Positions 1 through 10,943 of a stretch of DNA of 64,000 bases are shown piece by piece. The translations under genes and the position numbers were made by a program. Origin of the DNA: Microbacterium galbinum (GTDB lineage Bacteria; Actinomycetota; Actinomycetes; Actinomycetales; Microbacteriaceae); assembly GCF_023101185.1 (NCBI RefSeq), contig NZ_CP078077.1, positions 558,001-622,000 on the forward strand. Direction: 5' to 3'. Within the stretch, counting starts at the first letter, position 1. The number at the start of each line of letters is the position of its first letter. Under the pieces are notes generated by a model. It was not told the origin of the DNA. It saw only the letters and a program-made list of their open reading frames with translations, and did no database searches.

Positions 1-55
1 CCTTGTTCTGCTCGACGAAGTCCTTGCCCTTGTTGACGGCGTCCTCGATACCCAT
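1..55 (-). CDS. Antitoxin-like small protein (MT0933/Rv0909 type), 5' end only
   Basis: The ATG at 55 reads leftward off the window edge and encodes MGIEDAVNKGKDFVEQNK. This short, charged, helix-forming N-terminus resembles the small actinobacterial proteins annotated as Rv0909/MT0933-family antitoxins. An AGGGGA ribosome binding site lies about six bases upstream of the ATG. Only 18 codons are visible, so the family is a resemblance and not a proof. Any toxin partner would lie outside the window. Confidence 0.5.
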   Translation of the reverse strand, partial: MGIEDAVNKGKDFVEQNK

Positions 56-101
56 GTGCGTCCCCTACTGGTCATGTGCTCCGGATCGGTTCCGGGCACC
101 C

Positions 102-3100
102 TCATTCTGCATGGACGGACGCGCCGGCGGAAGAGCGTCGACGCGCGGCGACGAACAGTCCTCCCGACACCATCATCAGCAGGGCGACCGCGAGCAGACC
201 CCAGGCCATCTCGGCACCGGTCGTGGCGAGCGGATCCGCCGCGGCGACATCGACCGTCGCCTCGTCGGTCAGCACGGCGTCCTCGGTCTGCTCGCTGGGC
301 GAGGTGACCGTGACGACGTTGCTGACCGACGGGTACGCGGCTTCGCCGACGTTCACGCGCAGCGCGAGGGTGATCTCCTCGTCGACCGCGAGGCCGTCCT
401 CGAGCGTCCAGGTCACGACCTGGCCGTCGACCTGCACTCCCTCATCGGGAGATCCGGCGAAAGAGAGCCCGGCGGGCAGCACGTCCGTCACGGTGATCGG
501 CCCCGGGTCGGCGGTGGGACCGTCGTTGCGCACGACGATCTCGTACGACCCGGCCTTGCCGACCTGGAACTCGCCGACCGCGGTCTTGCTCACTACCAGC
601 GCGGCCATCGGCGGCACCGTGACGACGTCCGACGCACGGTTGTCGTCGGGGGTGCGGTCGGGGTGCTCCTCCGTGATCTCGGCGGCGGAGACATCCGCCA
701 CGTTCACGACCTCGGAGTAGGCCGCGACGAGCACACGGGTGCTCACACCCAGGACGGATGCCGTCTCGCCCGGCGCGAGGGGCAGCGCGTAGCGCGCGAC
801 CACACGGGTCCCGGCCGTCGCGTCCTCCGCATCGACCGGTTCGACGCTCTCGATCGACCAGTCGGTGCCGACCTCGTCGCCTGCGACCGTCGTGACCTCG
901 AGCCCGGCGGGCACGACGTCGGTCACGACGACATCCGTCGCCTCGGACGGACCGGCGTTGCGGACCTCGAGAGCGAACGCGAGCTCGTCGCCGATGCGCA
1001 CGGCGGCTGCGTCGTGGGTCTTCGTGATCGAGAGATCCACCTCGCGAGCGATCGTGAGATCGGCCGAGTCACCGTCGTTCTCGGGGTTCGAGTCCGGGGT
1101 GCCCGACGACACGGATGCCGTGTTGGTGAGCACCGTGCCGTGCGCGACCGACGGGTCGACGGCGGCCTCGAACTCGATCGAGGGCGCAGCGGCGCCGTTC
1201 ACGAGGCCCGCGTCCGCCGGCAGCATCGTGAAGGTCACGGTCTGCGGATCGGCGTCGTCGGCCTGCGCGGACCATGCCTCGACGGCGTCACCGGTCAGAC
1301 CGGTGAAACGGATGCCGGAGGGCAGCGCGTCCGTGACCGTGATCGGCCCGACCGCATCGCTCGGTCCGGCGTTCTCGACCTCGATCCGGTAGCGCACGCT
1401 CTCCCCCGCGACCGCGGAGGCGATCTCGGCACCCTCGGCGTCGACCGCCGTCTTGACGAGGCCGAGGTCGGCATCCGTGGTGACGTCGATCGCGGCATCG
1501 TCGCTGTCGGAGTGCGGCGAGGTGCTGCGGCTGTCGGTCCACGACAGGTTCGCCGTGTTCGTCAGCTCGGTGCCGGTGGGCACGTTCGACTCGATGAGGG
1601 CGACGACCGTGATCGTGCTCTCCCCCAGCGGGTGCCCGCGACGGATGCAGCTCTGCGCGTCCTCGTCGCACGTCCAGCCCTCGCCCGCGATCGAGACGGG
1701 GGCGAGGCCGGCCGGCAGCACGTCGGTGAGGAAGGCGTCCGCGACGGACGGCCCCTCGTTGTCGACCGTGATGGCGTACTCGACCTCGGTGCCGGCGATC
1801 CACGGACCGTCGGCGACGTCCTTCTGCACCGTCATCTCGGCGAGGGTGACGATGTCGATCTCGGCCTCGCCGTGGTTGTTCGCGGGGTCGAAGTCGTCGG
1901 GCCCCGTCACGTCGGCCTCGTTCACCAGGGTCTGCGGGCGAACGTCTGCGGCCACGTCGGCGGTGACGACGATCTCGATGGTCGATCCGACCTCGAGGGT
2001 CTGCTCCTCGGTCAGCACCGTCCACGAGATCGCGCGGCCGTTCTCCGACACCGTGGGGGTGGCGGCTGCTGCCTCCACTCCTGCGATCGAGATGGTCGAC
2101 GAGCTGTACGTGAGACCTGCCGGGAGCTGATCGCTGATCGTGATCGGCGCACTCGAGAAGCTCGGCCCCTCGTTCGTCACCGTCAGCAGGAATCGCGTCT
2201 GCGTGCCCGCGGTCACCTCCGGGGTCTCCCCCTCGGCGACGGCGACGCCCTCGACATCCATCGCCTGCTTGAGGATCGCGAGATCCGCGACGCGGTCGGA
2301 GTCCGTCGTGTCGCCGTCGCGCGGCTCGTTGGTGGCGTTGGTCGCCGATGCGGTCGCCCAGTTCTCGACAACCGAACCGGGCGCGAGCGCGGCGTCGACG
2401 TCGTAGGTCACGACGAACGCGCGGGTGTTGTCCCCCGCGGCCGCCGGCACGGTGCCGTCGACGGTGAACGTGTCGTGGGTGTCGGGGCCCGCGACGCGGG
2501 TCCAGGTGCCCGTCACGTCCTCGACGGATGCGAAGGCGAGCATGCTCGGCACCTCGTCCTCGACGCTGACGTCGCGGGCATCCGCCGGTCCGTTGTTCGT
2601 CACGACGACGCGGTAGCTCACCGTCTCACCGGCGACCACGACGGGCAGCGGCCCGCCGAACTGCGCGGCGTCCTTCCAGACTCCCTGGTCGTTCACGACG
2701 CGCGTCTTGGTGATGGCGAGGGTCGTCGCATCCCCCGGGGAGACGGTGACATCGTCGGAGTTGTTGGTGGTGGTCGGATCGGTGGTCGCCCCCGGGGTGA
2801 CGGTCGCCGCGTTGACGATGTCGCCGTCGTCGGGCGTCCACGATGCGAGCACGGTACCGGTCAGCGAGAGATCCTGCGCGGGACCGACCGCGAGCTGGGT
2901 GCCCGTGAACGTCCAGGTGATCGTGTCACCGGCGGTGGCGGGCCAGCCGTCGGATGCCGAGGCGGTCCACGCCGTCAGCCCCGCCGACGGGTCGGCCACG
3001 CCGGTGATCCCCTCCGGGATCGTGTCGGTCACGGTGATCTTGTCGTCCGCCGTCGACGCCGACACCGAGGGGCCGTTGTTGCGCACCGCGATGCTCCACG

Positions 3101-6100
3101 TGATCGAGCGTCCGGCGGTCACCTCGGCGGTGTTCACCGTCTTCTCGATCGCGAGATCGGCAGCGCTCGAGATGGGCTTCGTGGCCGTGGCCGCGTTGTC
3201 CTTCGCGATGTCGGCCGGCAGCTCGTACGTGCGGCCGGTGACGCTCGCGGTGTTCTCGGCGGTCCCGGTGGCCGGGGCCTGGATCGTGACGTTCGCGACC
3301 AGGACGATCCGGTCGGAACCGTCGGCCTTCAGGGCCGTGCCGGTCGTACCGACGACGAACGGGTCGGCTGCCGTGCCCGCACCCGAGAGCGAGAGCGCGG
3401 TGCCCGTGGTGTCGGCGGCGCCGCTGTAGTACCGCGCGGTGAAGGAACCGGTGGTCACGCCGTCGGGGAGGACGGCCTCATCGGTCACGCGGAACGGACC
3501 GTTCGCGGCATCCGGTCCCTGGTTGGTGACTGTGATGCGCCACTGCGGCTGCGTGTACCCGCCGCGCACCGTGTCGCCGGCCGTCCAGGCGCCCTGAGCG
3601 TCGCCGCCGATCGCCTGCTTGACGATCTTCAGGTCGGCGCGGGCGATCTGAGCGTTCGCCTGCGCGTTCGTGTCGACGTACAGGCCGTTCGCATTACGGG
3701 TGACGCCCGTCCGATCGGTGGCGGAACCCGTGAGGGTGTTCGTGTGGTTGGTCGCGAGGCCCGCTCCCGCCGTGGTCACGGCATCCGCGAGTGGCTTCGA
3801 GGAGAAGGTCACGACGACCGTGCGCTGCGCATCGGTCGCCCCGCCTGCGGTTCCCGGAAGGAACGCTGCTCCCGTCTCCGACCCCAGCACCCAGGTGAGC
3901 ACCTGGCGACCGTTCGCGGTCGTGATCGTGGGCGCGTCGAGGGTGATCGCCGCCTGGCCGGCCACCGAGATGCGCGGCGCCACCGAGTCGTCGAAGCGCC
4001 AGTCCGTCGGAAGGGTGTCGGTGAGGGTGACGGTCTGGGCGGAACCCGCACCGACGTTGCGGGCCTGGAGGGTCCAGGAGAACGCCTCGCCGATGAAGGC
4101 CTGGGCACCCGGCGTGGTGACGCTCTTCTGCAGCTGGATGCTCGGGAAGAGCGGGGTGATCGCCGCGCTGCTCGTCGTGTTGGTGGTGGGGATGGCGGCC
4201 CCGCCCGGGCGGGTCGAGCCCGGACGGTAGACCCAGCCATCGGACGACGCCGACGAATACTGCGTGACGCGAACCGTGTTGTTGAGGGCGATCGCACGCA
4301 GCGACTCCGCGGAGATGAAGCTGCCCTCGTAGACGAGGTCGCGCACGTTGGCACCGCTCGCGTTCGAGAGCGGACCGGCGAGGGTCCAGGTGATCACGCC
4401 GCCGCGGCCGTCGCGGATGGCGTCCTCATCGGAGAACACGGCCTCGTCGAACACGCTCTGCTTCGTGTCGATGCGCACTCCCGCGTCGACCGTGTCGGTG
4501 ACGACGATCCCGTGAGCAGGCGCCGTGCCCGCACCGGTGGCGTTCGTCACGCGCACGCGATAGGTGAAGGATTCGTCGGGGTTCCCCGTCTTGCTCGCCG
4601 CATAGGTCGAATCCGCGGCGCCCGTCGTCTTGACGGCCTTCGCGATCGTGACGCTGGGGTGGAGCAGGGTCACGGTGGCGGTCGAGGTCGGCGTCTTGCG
4701 GTCGCCCGGTGCGGTGGATCCGTTGACCGAGCTCCAGGCGAAAGTGCCCGTGTTGCTCGGCGCCGCGGCCGTCACGGCGTTCGTGATACGCGCCTCGAAC
4801 GTGACGGTGATCGTGCGGTTCGCCGACCACGCGAGGATGTCGTCGGGACCGACGCTCCAGGTGAGCGTCCGCCCGTTCAGCGACGGGGCGCCGATCACGG
4901 GCGTGTTGGGAGCGCCCGCCCAGTTCGCCGTCTCGGTGTGCGTGCCGCCCGAGAGGTACTCGACTCCGACCGGCAGGGTGTCGGACAGCACGACGTCGTA
5001 GAAGTTCGTGCTGGCCGGCAGCGTGGTGGTCAGGGTGTAGGTGACGACGTCGCCGACCGGTGCGGAGCCCGGCTCGACGGTCTTGAGGATGGATGCTTCG
5101 GGCATGCGCACCGTCGCGGAGCTGATCGCCGCGACCGTGCCGCGACGGTCCGACGTGTCGGTGTCATCGCCCACCGCGAGCGGGAGCGTGTATCCCTTGA
5201 GCTCGGCACGGTTGGTGAACGTCGACCCGCCGCCGGCCTGGGTCTCGACCGTTCCGGTGTAGGTGAGCGTGGGCGCACCGGTCGGGCCGGTTCCGTTGAT
5301 CACCGGGATGATCCACTCGATGAGCGTTCCCGGACCGGTGCCCGGCTGGATCACGTTGCCCGTACCGATCGCGCAGTCACCGATGATGCGCGGATCACCG
5401 GACGTGGCGGAGAGATTGCTCGGCGTGATCTCGGTCGGCACGCAGTCGAGCACGACGGCGTCGTAGAACGAGACGCGGTTCGCGCCGTTCTCCGCACGCA
5501 GCGTGTAGGTCACCGTGCCGTCGGCGGCGACCGTCGCGGACGATGCCGTCTTCGTGAGCCGCGGGGCGGGCTCGATGAACTGCACCTGGGCGTTCGCGGT
5601 GCGGGTGAGGCGCGCGTTCGTGTTCGTGCTGTTCGGGTCGCCGAAAGTCAGTGTGGCCGTGTTCGTCAGCTGCGTGCCGTTGGCGATCTGCGGCTGGCTT
5701 GCGTTGGCCGTGTTGGCATCGCGGTCCTTCACCCACACCGAGATCTGCACGCGGAACGTCTGGGCTTCGTCCGTGCCGTTCGTGTACGTGCTCGGGAAGG
5801 TGAGCACGCCGCGCGCGGCGCCCGAGGTCTCGGCGGTCCGGAAGCCGTCGGCCTCGTCGGCCGTCTCGATCTCTTCTCCCGTCGGACCGAAGAACTTCGC
5901 ACTCCCCGCCACGTACTGGTACGTGACCGTCGCGCCACCGGTGCTGAGCGCGCCGTTGTCGGAGAGCACGGCATTGCGGATGGAGGTGCGGGCCGGGATG
6001 GTCATCGAGTACTCGAAGGTCGCGTACTCCCCCTGCACGATCTGCGACGCGGAGTTGCGCGCCGAGGTGCCGAGATCCGTCTGACCGAACGGCGTCCCGG

Positions 6101-9100
6101 TCGTCGGGCCGACCTCGGTCGACAGGAGCTTCTTGGCGACGGTCACGTCGGGCAGGTGCACCTCGGCGGTGCCGACCGTGTCGACATCGGATGCCGCGAC
6201 CTCACCGGCCTGCGGGGTGCGGTTCGTGAGCTGCTGGCCACCGGCATCCGCCTGCGGCACGACGGTCGTCGTCTTCGTCGCGGAGTTCTCGATGCCGTAG
6301 CTGACGATGCCGGCCGTGTTCACGTAGCTCTGCGTGAGCTGTGCGGCGGCGCCGCCGTTCGTCGCGCCGGCGGGAACCGTGAGGGTGTAGCCGAGCGAGA
6401 GGCCGCGGACGACCTCGGGCGCGGCGTTCTCACCCGTCGTCGCGGGGGTGCTGCCGGGAACCGAGGCGCCGACCGTCCAAACGATCACCGAGCGCCCGCT
6501 GTACGCAGGCGTCAGAGTGATCCCGTTCGGCAGCTCTCCGTCGTCGTAGGCGACCGCGGTGACGTCATCCGCCGTCGTGTACGGCGACGCGGGTGCGGTC
6601 GCACCGCCGTCGTAGGTCGCGGCGGTGAAATCGGCGACGTCCGCCTTCTTCACCCCTGCCGGGAGAACGTCCCACACGACGTAGTCGGTGGTCGAGTTCT
6701 GGGGGGAGGTGACGTCGATCCGGTACTCGACCTTGTCGTTCTGCACGACCTGGTTCGTCTCGGTGCGCGCGCCGAAGGTCGTACCGTTCGGGGTCGCGGT
6801 GCCGTTGACCGCGGCGATGCCCTTGGTGAGCGTCGAACCCCAGTCGAGGTCGATGCCCGCGTCGTCGCGGCGGAAGGAGATCTCGCCGTTGACGTTCACC
6901 TGCTGGTACTTCGCCTGATTCTTCGGGCTGTCGACCTCTTCGCGGGACGCGGACTGCGCCTGCACCTCACCGCGGATGTAGACGGTCACCGTGCTGCCTG
7001 CGGGCATGAAGCGGTGGTCGCTGCCCCCGCGGTTGCGCGAGCCGAACTCCCAGGTGAGCGACGACTCGGTCGTCACCGGGTTCGGGATGAAATCGGCCGG
7101 GAATCCGGAGGAGCCGTAGGCGACCGGGGTCGTCGTCGATGCGCCCGCCGGGAAGCCCGTGTACGCGTAGCGGACCTCCTGCAGTGCGACGCCCTCGGGG
7201 AGGTAGTCGACGAGCTCGGCGTTACGGATGTCGATCCCCTTCGCGAACGGGATCTCGATGCGGTACCAGACCGAGTCGCCGGGCGAGAACGGCTGGAGGG
7301 CATCCTTCACCCAGGCCTCGGGGTCGGTGGTGAGCTCGCTGCCGCGCTCGAGAACCGTCTTCGTGAGTCCGGTGAAGCCCGAGGTGATGATCGCGGCGGA
7401 GTCGTCCGAGACGAGGCGGGCACCGCCGACGCGCGCGCTCAGCGCCGGGTCGTTCGCGATCGCCGCGATCGGGTCGGTCTGCGCCGTGACGGTGACCCGG
7501 TTGACGAAGCTGTCGCCCGAGCTCGTGCCGCCGCTGGTGCCGCTGTAGTTGGGGCGCTGCATGACCGAGTAGCGGCCGGTCATCGTCTCGCCCGCGACGA
7601 GGTCGTCGGCGGAGAAGACGACGGTGAACGTGCCGTCGGTGCGGTCGTAGTCGATCGAGACGACCGTCAGATCGTCGGAGAGCACGGCGCCGCTCGCGGC
7701 GGTCGGGTAGTTGCACGCCTCGCCGGGGACCTCGGAGTTCCAGCGCTCGGACGTGACCGTCGCGCCGTCGATCAGGAGGGTCGCGGCCGCCTCCCCCGCA
7801 GGGAGCGCGGGGCAGAGACCGTTCGGGATGACGTCGGTGAGGATGATGTCGCTCGCATCGACGTACTCGCTGACGTCGACCTGCATGGAGTAGACCGCCA
7901 CCGATCCCGTCGAGAACAGTCCGCTCGAGTCGACGCTCTTGAGCACGCGCACGTCGACCGCCTCGATGATCTCGTCATCGTCGTCGGAGCTGGCGCGCAG
8001 CGACTCGTCGCCGCCGAAGACCGGCCCCTGGTAGGTGCCGACGACCGACGCGACGTTGCGGAGTGTCTGCGCGGTGGCCGGCGCATCCGTGGCACCGTGG
8101 CGGGTGGAGGCGCCGGTGTTGTTGTCGAGGTTCGCCGCCTGTGCGCCGCTCTCGGCAGACGGGGCCGTGCCCGCCGCCCACTGCGCGTTGGCGAACAGCG
8201 GGACGACAGCGCGGTACTGGAGGGTACGGGTCTCGTCGGCCGCGAGGTCGCCGAGCAGCCACGTGACCTTGGTGTAGACGCCGGCGCCGGAGAGTCCGAG
8301 AGCCAGCGCCTGGGCCTCGGTGAGCGACACCGTCTCGACGGTCTCACCGTCGATCGCGCCACCGGCGAGACGAGGCGCGGTCGGGTACTCGGCACCCGGT
8401 GCCGAGTTGTCGACGGTGGTGCCGTCACCCAGGTATTCGATTCCGGCCGGGAGGTAATCGGTCACGGTCGCGCCGAGGGTCGCCTCGCGCCTCGTGTTCT
8501 GCACGGTCACGGTGTAGACGGTGGGCTCGCCGTGCGCGCCGCGCAGACGCTCGTCCTCCGCGCTGGGCTCGGATTTGGTGACGCGGAGCGCCTTGACCGG
8601 CACGTCGTCATCGGCGAAGCCCGTACCCGACGTGTGGTCGGCCGTGCGGGAGACGCTGGTCGAGCCATCGAAGGTGGGCAGACGCGCGGGGTCGTCGCTG
8701 GTGAACGCTCGGATCGAGAAGTCGATGCGGCTGCCGACCGGGTAGGCGTCGGATGCCGGGGCGATCGTGATCGTGGAGGGAACGGTCGCACCCTGCGGAA
8801 GGTCGTTGACGTTCGACCAGACCCAGACCTGCTGACCGGCGGGGACCGCGCACAACTGCGGCTGAGCGGAGCCCGTGGGGGCGGCCACGAGGCCGAGGTC
8901 GGTGCAACTCGGGAGATCGGTGGTGGCCGTGCGCGTGCGGTTGGGCAGCACCTGACCCTCGGTGAAGATCGTCGGGGCACCGAACTCGCCGCCCGAGACG
9001 AACGAGACGGATGCCGGGACCATCGCCATGAGGCTGAGGTTGAACTGGCGTCCGCCCGAGGTGTTCGAGACGGCGACGTCGAAGCCGACGTTCTCCTCGG

Positions 9101-9293
9101 CGAGGACGAAGTCCTTTCCGGCGCCCGAGGGATCCACGCTCTCGACCGAGACGCTGGGCGTCCAACTGTTGGCCGATGCCATCTGAGCCGAAATACCGGC
9201 GACGAACGCCCCGGCGATCACGGAGACGATGGCGGTGATCGCCGTCAGCTTCCGGGCGTGCTGCTGCTTCTGCGAACGCGCGTTCGAACGCAT
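102..9293 (-). CDS. Giant secreted DUF11-repeat surface protein with LATTG sorting signal
   Basis: This is a 3063-residue secreted protein. A basic N-terminus, a hydrophobic core (about residues 16-36) and an ASA site near residue 41 form a signal peptide. The rest is about sixteen DUF11 modules, each opening with a strand like DLAIEKTV, DLSITKTH or LVVSKTAV and containing phrases like VTVTNNGPADA and VTDVLPAGL. The C-terminus has LATTG, a membrane span and RRR, a sorting signal of the LAxTG type used by class E sortases. The likely role is a wall-anchored stalk or adhesin. I chose ATG 9293 over the in-frame ATG 9323 because AAAGGGGAG sits seven bases before it. It lies behind the tuf terminator and has its own promoter and a long structured leader. 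Confidence 0.9.
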   Translation of the reverse strand: MRSNARSQKQQHARKLTAITAIVSVIAGAFVAGISAQMASANSWTPSVSVESVDPSGAGKDFVLAEENVGFDVAVSNTSGGRQFNLSLMAMVPASVSFVSGGEFGAPTIFTEGQVLPNRTRTATTDLPSCTDLGLVAAPTGSAQPQLCAVPAGQQVWVWSNVNDLPQGATVPSTITIAPASDAYPVGSRIDFSIRAFTSDDPARLPTFDGSTSVSRTADHTSGTGFADDDVPVKALRVTKSEPSAEDERLRGAHGEPTVYTVTVQNTRREATLGATVTDYLPAGIEYLGDGTTVDNSAPGAEYPTAPRLAGGAIDGETVETVSLTEAQALALGLSGAGVYTKVTWLLGDLAADETRTLQYRAVVPLFANAQWAAGTAPSAESGAQAANLDNNTGASTRHGATDAPATAQTLRNVASVVGTYQGPVFGGDESLRASSDDDDEIIEAVDVRVLKSVDSSGLFSTGSVAVYSMQVDVSEYVDASDIILTDVIPNGLCPALPAGEAAATLLIDGATVTSERWNSEVPGEACNYPTAASGAVLSDDLTVVSIDYDRTDGTFTVVFSADDLVAGETMTGRYSVMQRPNYSGTSGGTSSGDSFVNRVTVTAQTDPIAAIANDPALSARVGGARLVSDDSAAIITSGFTGLTKTVLERGSELTTDPEAWVKDALQPFSPGDSVWYRIEIPFAKGIDIRNAELVDYLPEGVALQEVRYAYTGFPAGASTTTPVAYGSSGFPADFIPNPVTTESSLTWEFGSRNRGGSDHRFMPAGSTVTVYIRGEVQAQSASREEVDSPKNQAKYQQVNVNGEISFRRDDAGIDLDWGSTLTKGIAAVNGTATPNGTTFGARTETNQVVQNDKVEYRIDVTSPQNSTTDYVVWDVLPAGVKKADVADFTAATYDGGATAPASPYTTADDVTAVAYDDGELPNGITLTPAYSGRSVIVWTVGASVPGSTPATTGENAAPEVVRGLSLGYTLTVPAGATNGGAAAQLTQSYVNTAGIVSYGIENSATKTTTVVPQADAGGQQLTNRTPQAGEVAASDVDTVGTAEVHLPDVTVAKKLLSTEVGPTTGTPFGQTDLGTSARNSASQIVQGEYATFEYSMTIPARTSIRNAVLSDNGALSTGGATVTYQYVAGSAKFFGPTGEEIETADEADGFRTAETSGAARGVLTFPSTYTNGTDEAQTFRVQISVWVKDRDANTANASQPQIANGTQLTNTATLTFGDPNSTNTNARLTRTANAQVQFIEPAPRLTKTASSATVAADGTVTYTLRAENGANRVSFYDAVVLDCVPTEITPSNLSATSGDPRIIGDCAIGTGNVIQPGTGPGTLIEWIIPVINGTGPTGAPTLTYTGTVETQAGGGSTFTNRAELKGYTLPLAVGDDTDTSDRRGTVAAISSATVRMPEASILKTVEPGSAPVGDVVTYTLTTTLPASTNFYDVVLSDTLPVGVEYLSGGTHTETANWAGAPNTPVIGAPSLNGRTLTWSVGPDDILAWSANRTITVTFEARITNAVTAAAPSNTGTFAWSSVNGSTAPGDRKTPTSTATVTLLHPSVTIAKAVKTTGAADSTYAASKTGNPDESFTYRVRVTNATGAGTAPAHGIVVTDTVDAGVRIDTKQSVFDEAVFSDEDAIRDGRGGVITWTLAGPLSNASGANVRDLVYEGSFISAESLRAIALNNTVRVTQYSSASSDGWVYRPGSTRPGGAAIPTTNTTSSAAITPLFPSIQLQKSVTTPGAQAFIGEAFSWTLQARNVGAGSAQTVTLTDTLPTDWRFDDSVAPRISVAGQAAITLDAPTITTANGRQVLTWVLGSETGAAFLPGTAGGATDAQRTVVVTFSSKPLADAVTTAGAGLATNHTNTLTGSATDRTGVTRNANGLYVDTNAQANAQIARADLKIVKQAIGGDAQGAWTAGDTVRGGYTQPQWRITVTNQGPDAANGPFRVTDEAVLPDGVTTGSFTARYYSGAADTTGTALSLSGAGTAADPFVVGTTGTALKADGSDRIVLVANVTIQAPATGTAENTASVTGRTYELPADIAKDNAATATKPISSAADLAIEKTVNTAEVTAGRSITWSIAVRNNGPSVSASTADDKITVTDTIPEGITGVADPSAGLTAWTASASDGWPATAGDTITWTFTGTQLAVGPAQDLSLTGTVLASWTPDDGDIVNAATVTPGATTDPTTTNNSDDVTVSPGDATTLAITKTRVVNDQGVWKDAAQFGGPLPVVVAGETVSYRVVVTNNGPADARDVSVEDEVPSMLAFASVEDVTGTWTRVAGPDTHDTFTVDGTVPAAAGDNTRAFVVTYDVDAALAPGSVVENWATASATNATNEPRDGDTTDSDRVADLAILKQAMDVEGVAVAEGETPEVTAGTQTRFLLTVTNEGPSFSSAPITISDQLPAGLTYSSSTISIAGVEAAAATPTVSENGRAISWTVLTEEQTLEVGSTIEIVVTADVAADVRPQTLVNEADVTGPDDFDPANNHGEAEIDIVTLAEMTVQKDVADGPWIAGTEVEYAITVDNEGPSVADAFLTDVLPAGLAPVSIAGEGWTCDEDAQSCIRRGHPLGESTITVVALIESNVPTGTELTNTANLSWTDSRSTSPHSDSDDAAIDVTTDADLGLVKTAVDAEGAEIASAVAGESVRYRIEVENAGPSDAVGPITVTDALPSGIRFTGLTGDAVEAWSAQADDADPQTVTFTMLPADAGLVNGAAAPSIEFEAAVDPSVAHGTVLTNTASVSSGTPDSNPENDGDSADLTIAREVDLSITKTHDAAAVRIGDELAFALEVRNAGPSEATDVVVTDVVPAGLEVTTVAGDEVGTDWSIESVEPVDAEDATAGTRVVARYALPLAPGETASVLGVSTRVLVAAYSEVVNVADVSAAEITEEHPDRTPDDNRASDVVTVPPMAALVVSKTAVGEFQVGKAGSYEIVVRNDGPTADPGPITVTDVLPAGLSFAGSPDEGVQVDGQVVTWTLEDGLAVDEEITLALRVNVGEAAYPSVSNVVTVTSPSEQTEDAVLTDEATVDVAAADPLATTGAEMAWGLLAVALLMMVSGGLFVAARRRSSAGASVHAE

Positions 9294-9467
9294 GGTGATA
9301 CTCCCCTTTATCCCGCGCGCCACTCCCCGGCGCGCAGGCTCTCCCCGATACAGGCAGGCGCACGCAGATCAGCGGCTCAGGGAAGCTTCGGGTTTCCCTG
9401 GCCGCTGCAGCGCCGGTTCGACCTAGGGCTCGAACACATGCCTGCTTTGCCATGCTTTCGCATAGCG
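9294..9467 (-). promoter_or_regulatory. Structured 5' leader of the DUF11 gene (possible riboswitch-like RNA)
   Basis: Reading the minus strand, the roughly 170-nt leader can form four hairpins. CTATGC-GAAA-GCATGG (9450-9465) is closed by a GNRA tetraloop and runs straight into GGCAAAGC. TTCGA/TCGAA (9417-9434) has an 8-nt loop. A 14-bp stem made of CAGCGGC/GCCGCTG and CAGGGAA/TTCCCTG spans 9370-9407. GCGCGCC/GGCGCGC (9315-9335) lies just before the Shine-Dalgarno. The GAAA hairpin next to GCAAAGC recalls GEMM (c-di-GMP-I) riboswitches, but the canonical 5' CAAACC and GACG elements are missing, so no class is assigned. Confidence 0.4.
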
Positions 9468-9473
9468 GTATTC

Positions 9474-9503
9474 ACCATATCCAACACTTCGTGTTTTATT
9501 CAA
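9474..9503 (-). promoter_or_regulatory. Candidate promoter of the DUF11 gene
   Basis: Minus strand: TTGAAT (9498-9503), an 18-bp spacer, then TATGGT (9474-9479), inside a local AT-rich island (about 9440-9540) that stands out from its GC-rich surroundings. The spacer contains the short dyad AACAC-GAA-GTGTT, which could be an operator. The predicted start of transcription is near 9467. Confidence 0.45.
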
Positions 9504-9556
9504 CTGGATAGGGGAACGAGTTTGGGATACCGGATTCTCGGGTGTCCGGGCAACAC

Positions 9557-9586
9557 AAAAGGGGCCGGACCCGAAGGTCCGACCCC
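9557..9586 (-). terminator. Rho-independent terminator of tuf / str operon
   Basis: Minus strand: an 11-bp stem GGGGTCGGACC/GGTCCGGCCCC with one U-G pair and a TTCG loop, followed by TTTTGTG. It begins about 20 bases after the tuf stop codon and separates tuf from the DUF11 gene. Confidence 0.9.
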
Positions 9587-9605
9587 CTGTGCAGGAAGCA
9601 GATGC

Positions 9606-10796
<1,191 letters not shown>

Positions 10797-10907
10797 TGGG
10801 TCCTCCTCAGGACGTCGTGTAGAGGGTGCCGGGCACTGGATTGCGACCGGTTCTCTACGGGTGTGAATCTCAGTTTAGTAGAGAGGGAATGTGAAGTTGT
10901 AGGGGAC

Positions 10908-10937
10908 CTGGGAGCCGGGCCGGAACCCGGCTCCCAG
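10908..10937 (-). terminator. 12-bp hairpin between fusA and tuf (attenuator or processing site)
   Basis: A perfect stem CTGGGAGCCGGG/CCCGGCTCCCAG with a 6-nt loop starts seven bases after the fusA stop. No T-run follows on the minus strand, so it may slow polymerase, protect the upstream mRNA 3' end or be a cleavage site rather than stop all transcription. Confidence 0.5.
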
Positions 10938-10943
10938 AAGTTG

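Noticed and set aside
9294..9323. Upstream ATG 9323 as start of the DUF11 protein
   Set aside because: No ribosome binding site precedes it, whereas AAAGGGGAG lies at the right distance from ATG 9293, which also begins a typical signal peptide.
9408..9467. Firm call of a c-di-GMP-I riboswitch
   Set aside because: Only the GNRA-capped stem and GCAAAGC fit; the 5' CAAACC and GACG parts are absent, so the leader is reported only as a candidate structured RNA.
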